From positions 17,318,223-17,382,222 of the forward strand of contig CM055102.1 in assembly GCA_029204225.1 (NCBI GenBank): DNA of 64,000 bases. Reading direction: 5' to 3'. A program made the translations under genes and the position numbers. Shown piece after piece: positions 1 to 9,452 of this stretch (position 1 is the first letter of the stretch; the number at the start of each line of letters is the position of its first letter). The notes below the pieces were generated by a model. The model was not told where the DNA came from. It did no database searches and saw only the letters and a list, made by a program, of their open reading frames with translations. The DNA comes from Diphasiastrum complanatum. Its lineage: Eukaryota; Streptophyta; Lycopodiopsida; Lycopodiales; Lycopodiaceae.

Positions 1-1200
1 CCTTGAATCTCTTGAAGCATTCAAAGGCTTCAGATTTGTGCTTAATGAACATGACTGTGGACCATCTAGAATAATCATCTATGAAAGTGATAAAATAGAT
101 TGCATCTCCTAAGGACGGAGTTGGCATTGGACCACAAAGATCGTTATGTACAAGATCCAATACATGCTTTGCTTTGATGGAATGTGATTTGGAGACTTGC
201 TTCTAGAGAGCTTCCCATAGATGCATGATTCACAAAAGAAAGATTTCCTATCTAATGAAGAAGAAAAATTTAGTCCATCAACTAAATTATTACAATGCAT
301 ATAAGAAAGTGATCTTATATTCATGTGTCCAAAAATCGACTATGCCACAGAACCGCACTAGCGTTTATATTTTCATTAGAGATAATAGCTAATGTAACTG
401 AATTAGAGAGTACGTAAAGATTTTCAACTCTAGTGCAGAGTATCTTCCTCGAGTATTGTACATTGCTCAGATGAGAAAGTAATAGTGTAGCCCTCATCAG
501 TTATCTTAGAGACTGATAACAGGTTCTTTGATAGCTGAGGAACGTGAAGGACGTTGGAAACACAAATGGATAGATTGTTGTTGAATGTGATCTTGACTAT
601 TCCTTTGTCTTCCATGCCTATAGTGCTTGAATCTCCAAGGTAGATAAATTGGTCTCTGTTGTAAGTTGTGTACTTCGTAAACCATTCCTTGCAAAAGATC
701 ATGTGTTGGGTAGCATTGTTGTCCAGGTACCAGCTATCACAATCTTTGTTATTGTTGTTTTAAGCCATTAACAAATGTGTATCTTGCTCCTTGAATTTTG
801 CTGCGTTGGAGGAGCCTGGCTGCTGCTGCTGTTGTTGCTTCTTTGTCTTGTTGTAGATCCGGATACGACACTCCTTGATGTCGTGATTGGCTCTCTTGCA
901 ATATCTACAGAAAAGAGTCTTGCATGATCCACCATGCTCACCTTGAGTGTGAGGCTTCTGTTGTTGCTGCTGAACTTGATTCTTGCCCTTGAATTAGTCT
1001 TTCTTCTTGGTGTATAGAGCCACGGATTTGTCTTTGATGGACGGGTTGCTAGTCTTTCTCCGTATTTCTTCTTGAAAAAGATGACCGATCACCTTTTGAA
1101 GAGTGATTTCTGGTGTGGAGATCATCACCACAAAGTGTTTATACGACTTTGGAAGAGAAGAAAGCAAAGTCATAATGACATCATCATCCTGAATAGAACA
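1..1200 (-). pseudogene. Ty1/copia element G: gag end, protease and integrase start, broken
   Basis: This is the downstream part of a minus-strand copia polyprotein and it runs off the left window edge. Read on the minus strand it has a UBN2-type gag segment (about 1200-994, with DDDVIMTLLSSLP). Next come a zinc knuckle near 910-870 (CRYCKRANHDIKEC, CX2CX4HX4C), a protease region with the WYLDNNATQHM active-site context (about 735-700) and the following LLSVSK segment. A GAG-pre-integrase segment (about 324-180) and the first integrase Asp (VHNDLCGPM, near 150) complete it. In-frame stops lie between gag and the knuckle (about 993) and just before the protease (about 760), and a frameshift precedes the integrase. 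The gag is cut at 1200 by the LTR of element A. The domain order is standard for Ty1/copia; the element is dead. Confidence 0.85.
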
Positions 1201-1850
1201 TGTGAAAGATTTCAGATCCTTAAGATCCAATCTACTTGAATGATCTTTGGTTAGAAAGAGAAATACACTACCAATTTCACCAATGTAGAAAAATCAGCAT
1301 CTACACACAATTTGAGATGCAAACACTAATAGAACTTGATCAAACATGAATGAAATGATTATGTACTGTTGTTGTCCATACAAAACCAGCAATCTACTGT
1401 ATTTCACACGTGTGGATCCAAAAATAGCCAATATAGATCATTCTACACATAGAATTGCAAGCAATCACCAAGATAGTGCACCAATGGATAGTAGAACCCA
1501 AGAGAACCATGTATAAGCATGAAATGAGATAGAGAAGAGAGAAGATAACTCTCTCCACGAGTTACATCCTTTTATAACAGGTCCAAACCCTATTTGGCCA
1601 CTTGGCTTTCCCACCAAAATGCTAACCCTACCAATTTTGGGTCTAGATTCAATGTACCCAACTTATTCAAATTGAATCTACTCAAACTCGCATTCTATCT
1701 TTCCCACACTTTCAAAAAGTGTTTATTCAAATGAAATTTAGACTAATGAACTTTTAAAAGTCAACTTCTAAGTCTAAAACAAGTTTTGGCCTCAATATGC
1801 CAAATATGAAAATATTGCAAAATGTGATGAAACTAGTTGAATCTTTCACA
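1201..1850 (-). repeat. 3' LTR of element A
   Basis: The 650-bp segment begins TGTGAAAGATT and ends AATCTTTCACA on the + strand, so its ends are perfect short inverted repeats. It directly follows the RNase H stop and a purine-rich tract on the minus strand. Its length and several internal stretches resemble the 647-bp LTR of element E, for example the GGGTTCT...CCATTG segment and the terminal GGATCTG...TTTCACA. It carries a G-box palindrome at about 1402-1415 and a TATAAAAGG box near 1568-1577 (minus strand). Confidence 0.75.
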
Positions 1851-2440
1851 CTCCCTCTTCAACTAGTTTTAGCATAGACTTTGATAATACTCCAAGTGAA
1901 GTCCTATGCTTCATGAACAAGTCTTTTCCCAATGCTTTGGTGAAGATATTAGCTACACATTCCCTTGAAGACACATGTTGAAGCTCCACCTCCTTTGCAA
2001 TGACTCGCTCCCTCACAAAATGATATTGTATCTCAATATGCTTGCTCCTAGCATGAAAGATAGGATTGGATGCCATTCTTTGGGCTGATTGATTGTCACA
2101 AAAGATGATTGGACTCCTCTGAAAAATCCAGCAAGTGAAGATCCTTGATCATCCTTTTGATCCATACCATCTCCTTTGTGCAATGTGTAAGAGCTTTGTA
2201 CTCGGCCCCACTAGATGACAATGAGATAGTGGCTTGTTTCTTTGACATCCATGATATAGCTCCATCACCTATGAAAATACAATAAGAACTAATGGATTTC
2301 CTATCCATTATATCTCCAGCATAGTCCGAATCTGAAAATCCAAAAAGATTAGGTGATGATCCCTCATACAATATGCCAAAATCTCGAGTTCCAATGATGT
2401 ACCTCAAAACTCGCTTTCCTAGCTTCCAATGCTCCTAGCA
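1851..2440 (-). pseudogene. Copia RNase H end of pol, element A
   Basis: The minus-strand frame resumes typical copia pol with HWKLGKRVLRYIIGT at about 2440. It continues through the RNase H region (SDSDYAGD, DRKSISSYCIF, SWMSKKQATISLSSSGAEYKAL). It ends with the classic tail NPIFHARSKHIEIQYHFVRERV and NIFTKALGKDLF, stopping beside the PPT. A gap in the frame near 2080-2095 separates two ORF pieces. The piece upstream, where RT should be, is the unknown domain of the neighbouring ORF. Without RT this RNase H cannot belong to a working polyprotein in this copy. Confidence 0.8.
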
Positions 2441-5400
2441 TAGTATTTGCCAATAGAACTTTGATCCATCATAAGAATGATCTTCTTTCTAAGAATAGTT
2501 CTCCTTTCAATGATCATGTAATGCTCAAAATAGAAACAACCATAATTGATATAGAGAATAGTGTCCACTTGGGATGTTTCACTATTTCTTACATCAATTT
2601 TACATGTAAAAATGTGACTAGAACATGAAGAATCAAATAGAATGTAAATGAAATGATTCCACCATGCTTCCAACTCTGAACTCTCTGGAAAAATACAGCA
2701 AACAAACAATAATTGTGAGTGATCAACTTTTGCTTGCATGTCTCCTCCTCCTTTGTCCTTTGTTGCCTTGTATCCACCATGATACTCCATGAATGAGCCT
2801 CCATCTTCATCTTGCCACAAGAAACCATCAAACCTTGGAAATCCATGAGTAGGTGAGTACATAAATGATGCAAATCCATCACCACATGACTCCATAAACC
2901 AAGTAGTTTGCACTAGTCCATCTTCAAGATCTGCTTGACACAAGAAAATGACCATGAATTCACCAAAAATTGACAATCTCCAAGTATTGGCACCAAGTAG
3001 CTCAACACTTGAGAACTTAGCCATGGATGAGTGACATAATGAACCTCCAATAGCTTCATTTCCATCAGCAAAATCAGCCAATAATGCTAGTACAAATCCA
3101 ACATCAAAACAATGCTCACCAATGTAGCTAGTTTTACCATATCTTGACAATTTGCACACATCCACATGAAATTGCTCAAACATGAGATAGAACAAGTAAA
3201 GTAAACTTGAACAACACTTCCTTGATGCTCCTTTGACCTTACTTGAGTCTTCAATATGCTGCAAAAACAGATCCATAACAACTTTGCCAATTACCTCTCC
3301 TTTGATGCTCTTGACTAGCTCCAAATTGCCAACTTCCCTTTTGACTAGTTGAAGCGCTTTGAGATCAACCTCTTGATCTTCAACTTGACCATCAAAGTCA
3401 TTGAACAAAATTTGTTTTCCAGATCCATTACTTGATTTTACAGCAAGATAACATCCATCCACTTGCATAGCTCCATGTACACAAGAAGATCTTCCAAAAG
3501 ATGTTCTATTCTTCATAAGAGATCGATACTCAAGATCCATTGCTTGGATCCACTCCTCTTCTTTCCTTGCTTGATCTACACTTGTAGGATCATCCAAAGA
3601 GGTTAGGAAAGCAACATAATTTCCAGAAACTACTTGCTTACCCTTTTGATCATATGTGAGCCTTGAAGGTACTTGTCTTTCTCTTGATGTTCTCCTTGGC
3701 TTTTGACTTGATGAAGGTCCATCATCACCACCATCCAAAGTAGGATCCTTCTCATCAAAATCAAGAATGTTAGATCCATCTACTTTACCATCAATCATGC
3801 TTGAAGACACCTTTGGAATGTTTCCCTCATAAAAAATGACATCTCTACCAACAATCACTTTGTTAGTAGAAGGAATGTAAACCTTGTAGGCTTTACTCAC
3901 CTCACTATATCCAACAAAAATACCTCTTCTTGAAGATGGATCCTCCTTGGTCCTATCATCAAGAGTAATGTTGACATAGCATGTACATCCAAAGTTCTTG
4001 ACACTCGGCCTCCTCTTGAATAGCATCTCAAAAGGTGTCCTTCCATCCAAGATAGCACTCGGCCACCTATTGCACAAGAAATTGGCACACAACAAAGCTT
4101 GATCCCAAAATGGTTTGTCAAGATTAGCACTTAACCTCATAGCTTTAGCACTTTCACATAAAGTTCTATTCTTCCTTTCAACCACTCCATTTTGTTGTGG
4201 GGTCCTTGATGTTGTATACTCCCTCTTGATCCCATGCTCATCACAAAAGGCCTTGAACTTGTTAGATATGTACTCACCACCATTGTCACCTCTCAAGCAC
4301 TTGATCTTTGTGGAAAATTGGTTCTCCCTTGCATTCTTGAACTTGACAAAGACATCATACACTTCATCCTTGCTCTTTAGTAGATAGATCCAACAAAATC
4401 TACTAAAATCATCAATGAATGTTACATACATCTTAGCTCCACTATTGCTAATTGTAGTAAATCCATGAATATCCGAATGTACAAGTTGAAAAGGCTTTGC
4501 AGATCTAGAAATAGATCTAGTATAAGGTAGTCTATGTGACTTAGACAAAGCACAAGACTCACAAACATGCTTGTCATTACTTAAGGAACTTGGAAGACCA
4601 ATCACAACCTTCTTCCTTGCCATTACCTCCAATGACTTGAAGTTGAGGTGTCCCATCCTTTTGTGCCAAACCTCTTGAATAGAAATTTGCTCCCTTGCAA
4701 CACATCCAACTTGGTTAGCAATAACACAAGCATCAAGTTTGAACAACTTTCCTTGCCTTTTACCTTTTCCAATCAAGACATCCTTCCTTTTGATCAAACA
4801 AGCATCTCCATCAAACTCCACCTTGAGGCCCTTACTTAGCATTTGACTCACACTAAGCAAATTCTTGGTAATAGATGGAATAAGCAAGACATCCTCCAAA
4901 TGAACATTCCTATTTGTAGAGAGAGAAATAGGAATTGTGCCAATCCCTTTGATTGCACACTCACCATCATTGGCCGTGTAGATCACCCTCTTGTCATCTC
5001 CATATGCCAACAAAGAAGTGTAGCACTCTTTGTGAAAGGTCATGTGTGAACTTGCTCCACTATCAATCCACCAAGGATCTATATCTCCATCATTAGCAAG
5101 CATACATGAAGACATCACAAAAGCATCATCATTTGCATCTTGCACATCCAAACCATCCTCATCAAGAGTAAGATTACCTTGCTTGTCTCCTTGATCTCTC
5201 TTCTTCTTGTAGCACTCACTTGCAAAGTGTCCTTTGATGCCACAATAGAAGCACTTGAGCTTTGATATATCCTTCTTTTTGCCACTTGAAGAAGCATCCA
5301 CTTGATCTTGCCCTTTAGACCACTTGCTTTTGGTTTTGCCCTTGAGTTTGCCCTTTGTGAACATAGCATCCTCTTGAAGTATCGATGTAGATCCACCTCT

Positions 5401-5460
5401 TGCTTGAAGCCTATATTCCTCATTGATCAAGATCTCTTGAAGATCCATCAAACTTGGCAA
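2419..5460 (-). CDS. Copia gag-protease-integrase ORF fused to an unknown C-terminal domain (element A)
   Basis: A single open frame of 1013 codons. Near the N-terminus is the end of gag, then a zinc knuckle CFYCGIKGHFASEC (about aa 69-82). The aspartic protease motif WWIDSGASSHM is near aa 130 and a GAG-pre-integrase segment (VWHKRMGHLNF) follows. The integrase core has the DD35E triad: VHSDIHG about aa 331, RGDNGGEY about aa 391, VVERKNR about aa 427. The start of RT (EEWIQAMDLEYRSLMKNRTS) is present, then the frame switches abruptly near base 3500. From there to the stop, about 360 residues are unrelated to RT, with no YVDD and no fingers/palm motifs. These residues match the C-terminal part of the element E ORF (EDQEVD, LVKSIK, KIDVRNSE, YINY). 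The first ATG-like start is internal to gag because the 5' end is deleted. The domains up to the RT start are firm; the tail's role is unknown. Confidence 0.8.
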   Translation of the reverse strand: MPSLMDLQEILINEEYRLQARGGSTSILQEDAMFTKGKLKGKTKSKWSKGQDQVDASSSGKKKDISKLKCFYCGIKGHFASECYKKKRDQGDKQGNLTLDEDGLDVQDANDDAFVMSSCMLANDGDIDPWWIDSGASSHMTFHKECYTSLLAYGDDKRVIYTANDGECAIKGIGTIPISLSTNRNVHLEDVLLIPSITKNLLSVSQMLSKGLKVEFDGDACLIKRKDVLIGKGKRQGKLFKLDACVIANQVGCVAREQISIQEVWHKRMGHLNFKSLEVMARKKVVIGLPSSLSNDKHVCESCALSKSHRLPYTRSISRSAKPFQLVHSDIHGFTTISNSGAKMYVTFIDDFSRFCWIYLLKSKDEVYDVFVKFKNARENQFSTKIKCLRGDNGGEYISNKFKAFCDEHGIKREYTTSRTPQQNGVVERKNRTLCESAKAMRLSANLDKPFWDQALLCANFLCNRWPSAILDGRTPFEMLFKRRPSVKNFGCTCYVNITLDDRTKEDPSSRRGIFVGYSEVSKAYKVYIPSTNKVIVGRDVIFYEGNIPKVSSSMIDGKVDGSNILDFDEKDPTLDGGDDGPSSSQKPRRTSRERQVPSRLTYDQKGKQVVSGNYVAFLTSLDDPTSVDQARKEEEWIQAMDLEYRSLMKNRTSFGRSSCVHGAMQVDGCYLAVKSSNGSGKQILFNDFDGQVEDQEVDLKALQLVKREVGNLELVKSIKGEVIGKVVMDLFLQHIEDSSKVKGASRKCCSSLLYLFYLMFEQFHVDVCKLSRYGKTSYIGEHCFDVGFVLALLADFADGNEAIGGSLCHSSMAKFSSVELLGANTWRLSIFGEFMVIFLCQADLEDGLVQTTWFMESCGDGFASFMYSPTHGFPRFDGFLWQDEDGGSFMEYHGGYKATKDKGGGDMQAKVDHSQLLFVCCIFPESSELEAWWNHFIYILFDSSCSSHIFTCKIDVRNSETSQVDTILYINYGCFYFEHYMIIERRTILRKKIILMMDQSSIGKYYARSIGS

Positions 5461-5489
5461 AGTCTTTTGAATAGCAATACTATGACTCT

Positions 5490-5605
5490 AGCTTCACTGA
5501 GTGATGAAGATGAAGAGCTACCAAGACGAGACATGATAACAGTAATATAAATGGAACAAACTTAATCTCTCAGCTTATTTGGACTATGCTCTGATACCAA
5601 TCTAA
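5490..5605 (-). promoter_or_regulatory. Leader, primer binding site and gag start of copia element G
   Basis: On the minus strand TGGTATCAGAGC (5599-5588) is the usual plant copia primer site, complementary to the 3' end of initiator tRNA-Met. About 55 bases downstream an ATG (5534) opens a short serine-rich gag start (MSRLGSSSSSSLSEAR). It is cut near 5490 by element A. The PBS lies about 6 bases from the proposed LTR end rather than directly beside it. Confidence 0.65.
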
Positions 5606-6301
5606 TGGGGGCAAGTTAGAAGAAAGAACAAGAACAGAGAAGAGAGCAGTAATATTGCGTAATAGCTCTCCCGTTCAAATCGGCTGCTAGGTGCAAAAAC
5701 AGTCTAATAGACAGCTTATGCTAAAGATAGTCACAACTTTATGTGTTCTGATTTCCAACAGGATCTTAACAGATTAATTCATACTCTAAAACGAGAGTAC
5801 AGTCCACCGAAGATATTAGAGATGGTTTGTGTGTGGTACTACTGAAATCAGATTCAATGTGAAGTATAGTTTTGAAATAAATGAAAGTGCAGTATAATAT
5901 CGTGAGTTCCTCAGGCATCAAAGACAGCCATCATCTGATCAGAAATTGAGGAGTCGTAGACGTCAGAGTGAGTAAACAAGCGCGATCAAATAGCATGAAA
6001 GTGCATTCAATCACAACAAGCATTCATCTACATTGTACACATATAAAAACATGTTGCTGCTATATTACACTGAAGCACAATACAAACAACAATTACAACC
6101 AAAGATATTGACGGCGTAGTTGGGAGGCTCAAATAATATGTCTCATGGATGGAGCAACCACTAATCTGTGCTTGGATGATCTATTTATAGATTTTATCTG
6201 TGTATTAATTACATTGAATGTTTGTCACCTAATTAGGAAAGTCGTTGTACTTGGAAGTATATGGCTTATGTGACAACTATACATAGTGTATACGGTCAAC
6301 A
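5606..6301 (-). repeat. Probable 5' LTR of copia element G
   Basis: The segment next to the PBS runs from TGGGGGCAAG to GGTCAACA on the + strand. On the element's strand it therefore starts TGTTGACC and ends TTGCCCCCA. Only one copy is in the window, so the ends rest on the TG...CA rule and PBS position rather than on a paired LTR. It has no coding content. Confidence 0.4.
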
Positions 6302-6959
6302 AATCAGGATTGTTGACGAGGACGAGGACGTCGCAAAATCTCTTACTTCGCATTTTACGTGAAGTGGATTTCTCTCACTTCGCAAATTACGGGAAGTGGC
6401 TGGGAACGTTCCTTGTTCAATTTTAGACGACCTTCGGCATTTTTCTCCATCTTCAAGTTTAGGGCCGAAGGTGTTCTATTATACCCTCCAAGGCCCATGC
6501 ACCACTAGTAGTGCACTGTGACACCTCACTGAACACCTCTGCAGCATATCTGGGCCACGTCATCCAATTCCCTAATGACTCACTGATAGACCCATACCAA
6601 CTCCACCACCATGTGTTTAGGCCTACAACCATTAATTATGACGATATACACATAAGGGCCCCAATTCCCTTATAGTCACAATTAACTTACGGGTTGTTGG
6701 TCTACCGGTCCCTAGCGTGGACACGCTACCCGAGACCAGTCATGGGCATGACAGTCATGTACTTCTAGTACATCAATGCTTATCAATGCATTTGAATATC
6801 CAATGTAAGCTTTGTAGGCCCAAAAGGTGCTATTAGCCTTAAGAACAAGGCGGTTTCTATTTTTGTTTTCAAATGATGAATGGAGAGCCAACCATGTAAT
6901 GGAAATACTATTCTAATGATGGATACAACGCATGGAGTGAACCTTTCAAACTGCTATAG
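6302..6959. other. Non-coding interval
   Basis: No supportable gene. Two short related stretches containing ACTTCGCA...GAAGTGG lie at about 6345-6405, and each is partly self-complementary. Otherwise I see nothing. Confidence 0.5.
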
Positions 6960-7756
6960 TGTGTACCTTCAAAAGATGAAGCCATCTTTCTAGCATCCAC
7001 GAAGGATCTAGATCCAGATGAAATGAAAGGAATAATGTCCTTTATTGATTATTTGCAATTCATGAACCAAAAGTTTCCAGAATACAAGGATCGCATTGAT
7101 GCATGTGTGGTTGAAACCATAAAACTTGTCAAATATCTTTCCAAACAAAAGATGTTGTCAAGATCATTGTATAGCCAAGAGGCTTGGCCACAATCCTTGC
7201 AAACCACTTTCGATTCATCTATATCAACTTCGATCAATGAGGTCGAAATGGATGTAGAGTTATTACCCCCCTGAGGTTTTGTGGGCAGAAAGCTGATGCA
7301 TCTCTGGTTGAATTCGTCCCACATAGAGAATTTGTGTTGGACAAGTTCGTTGCATTTCGGCCTCCAGATGAAGATGTTGTGGAGGGTCCCATACCTATTT
7401 GGGTGGCAAAAGTTGTCGAAGTGAAGGAAAACTCAGAAGGTTTGGCCACAGAGTTTAAAGCATTATGGTACAAACCAAAATCTAATCAACGACGTAAAAA
7501 CCAGAGACAAGTTGACAACTCGGAGCTGTACAAACATTGCTTAGAGAAAGAATGGATTCCGAACAACGACGGACCACAATATATGGATGTAGATACTGTT
7601 GTTCATTTATGGAAATCAAAGGCGAAAAAAACAACTAAAGCACACGACTATACTGTGGAAAAATCAATATCTATTCCGGAAATATCAGTGGCACATATCA
7701 AAGAATACTTGTCCAAATTATCTGAATCTGAATGTGCAGCTGATATTGATGAGTAG
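6960..7756 (+). pseudogene. Unrecognised protein-coding fragment with one frameshift
   Basis: Two open stretches are joined by a change of frame near 7255-7275. The first is open from about 6965 through 7274 (reads through LDPDEMKGIMSFIDYLQ). The second is open from about 7258 to the stop at 7754-7756 and includes FVPHREFVLDKFVAF and IWVAKVVEV. It then has FKALWYKP, an Arg/Lys/Gln-rich linker and a tail with HIKEYLSKLSESE. Together they give about 260 residues of believable plant-like protein with mixed charge and no low-complexity bias. The aromatic-rich middle is loosely like small chromatin-binding modules, but I do not recognise the family. It could be a gene-derived exon or part of a DNA transposon. 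No start codon context, promoter or intron border is evident. Confidence 0.5.
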
Positions 7757-8454
7757 AGTTTATGATTGTAGTTGTAGAGTCCTAGTTACAATCTTTGTGG
7801 CCATAAGTGTAGGACTTGTAAATGTATTAGTGAGTGTTAGCAGATTCCAAATTTGCAACAAGTCCAAATTTGGCTTCAAAAGACATGTTCAAATTATAAT
7901 TCCTTTTGTAAATTCAGTTGTAAATCCAGCTTGGCAATTTTGTAGAAAGCTGACTTTTTGTATGCTAGGGTGTGGCCATGTCACCCTATTACAAGTAAAT
8001 CCTATTCCATCACATGTGTATTGTAAGACCATGAGGAATCATGATGTAAAAAAAATGGCTTTTAGGAATTTTAAAGGTTGGAGATTATAGTTTCTAATTC
8101 TCAACCTTTAGAATATTAAAATATTAAATTACCAGTCTAAAAGGTTAAACTTCTACACTGTCTAGAATTGCACCAAAGTTGTGCATCTTTTGTAATAGTC
8201 TCTTGACTAAATAAATGCAGGGCTTGGCCCAAGACCATTGATTATAAATATGAACCACTTTAGTGGGAAATGCCACATTGTGATTAAATTTCTATGAGAG
8301 TTCTTATAATACAGCTTGAAAGTAGTACTATATGATTCAATGATGTTTATGTTTCTTTTAAATATCAAATTATGTTTATGTTTCTTTTAAAAATATTAGA
8401 TTATGTTTATGTTTCTTTTGAATATCAATGTTTTTGTTTAAAATTCTATATACA
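7757..8454. other. Non-coding interval with hairpin and a triple repeat
   Basis: At 8073-8109 an inverted repeat (AAAGGTTGGAGA ... TTCTCAACCTTT) could form a 12-13 bp stem. At about 8338-8430 a TTATGTTTATGTTTCTTTT unit of roughly 30 bp occurs three times in tandem with drift. No gene is seen; long stretches could be the 3' part of the fragment ending at 7756. Confidence 0.5.
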
Positions 8455-9010
8455 TAGATTTGGCCTTGACCAAGCATACTTTTGACATTTTCACAAGAGT
8501 CTGATGATCCGTCAAAATCTCAAATCTGGCTCCATACAAATAATGTCACCAAATTTTCAAGGCATGAACAATTGCAAACAGTTCCTTCTCATAGGTAAAA
8601 TACCTAAATTGAGCAGGATTGAGTTTCTTGCTTTCATAAGCAATAGGATGTCCATCCTGCATCAAAATAGCTCCAATAGCATAGTCATTGGCATCAGTCC
8701 TAACCACAAAAGCCTTATTAGGATCTCCAATGATTAGTATTGGTGTTGAAGTGACACTTTTCTTAAGCAACTCAAAACAATTATTTATATCCTCCGTCCA
8801 CTCCACTAATGGACTCTTAGCCCTCCGGCTTAGCTTCTTATAGCCTTTCAAGGCCTGGGTAAGAGGAAATGCCATTTGAGCAAATTAAAAAATATGCCGA
8901 CAAAAAAATCCTACAAATTGCAAGAAAGACTTGATTTCCCAAACTGTGGTACGAATAGGCCATTCAATAACCCTCTGGATACGATCGGCCTCTTCATAGG
9001 CTTATGGAAG
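8455..9010 (-). pseudogene. Ty3/gypsy RT/RNase H relic
   Basis: The minus strand reads the end of a gypsy reverse transcriptase (RVIEWPIRTTVWEIKSFLQFVGFF, about 8970-8900). It continues into the linker and RNase H region (FPLTQALKGYKKL, then ELLKKSVTSTPIL). Next are the RNase H start (VRTDANDYAIGAILMQDGHPIAYESKKL), the YEKELFAIVHALKIW motif and, past a stop, FEILTDHQTLVKM. Stops occur in HIF*FAQ and KIW*HYL. Flanking integrase and protease are absent, so this is an isolated fragment. Confidence 0.85.
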
Positions 9011-9238
9011 ATCAAGAGACTTCTTCCATAACTTATGACTCTCTGAATGTCTTTCTTGTGGGAGTTGGGAACTGAATGGACACTTTGGAAGTGCGCCCTC
9101 CTACTAGGTCCCATTGCCCAATTTGTGCTTGTATACTTTGGTCCAAGACCAATAAAGTGATATGGTTCAAGGTTGAGGCCCAAGGTTTAGAAACATAGCC
9201 AAAACACCCATGGTAATGACTTTCTAACACCTCACTAG

Positions 9239-9452
9239 GTTCCATACCTCCGACCAAGGCATAGACACCTACCTGCCCTTATCCAAGGACACCAGTACCT
9301 TAATGTAAAAGCACATACCCTTAATCCTAAGGGTACCCCTTATCCAAGGGTAACTTGATTCCATACCTCCGACCAAGGTATAGTCACTTGCCTGCCCTTT
9401 CCAAAGGCACCTACCCTTAATCCTAAGGGTATCCCTTATCCAAGGGTAACTT
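9239..9452. repeat. Two-copy tandem repeat with TACCCTTA/TAAGGGTA palindromes
   Basis: Two copies of a unit beginning TTCCATACCTCCGACCAAGG and ending CCCTTATCCAAGGGTAACTTG, about 9239-9358 and 9358-9452. The first copy carries about 24 extra bases. Each copy contains the nested palindromic pieces ACCCTTAATCCTAAGGGTA. It is non-coding; short ORFs across it are chance. Confidence 0.75.

Larger units (their letters stand above)
1201..5489 (-). mobile_element. Copia element A, 5'-truncated, with RT replaced by an unknown domain
   Basis: This is a minus-strand LTR retrotransposon. It has a 3' LTR (1201-1850), a polypurine tract on the minus strand (GAAGAGGGAG, about 1851-1861), an RNase H segment, and a long ORF with zinc knuckle, protease and integrase. 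The 5' LTR, PBS and first part of gag are missing: homology to the gag of element E stops near 5489, where sequence of element G (leader, PBS, LTR) begins. A therefore sits in the gag of G, and a deletion removed its 5' end together with part of that gag. The 5 bases left of the LTR are GAACA; I found no matching duplication at the truncated end. Confidence 0.8.
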
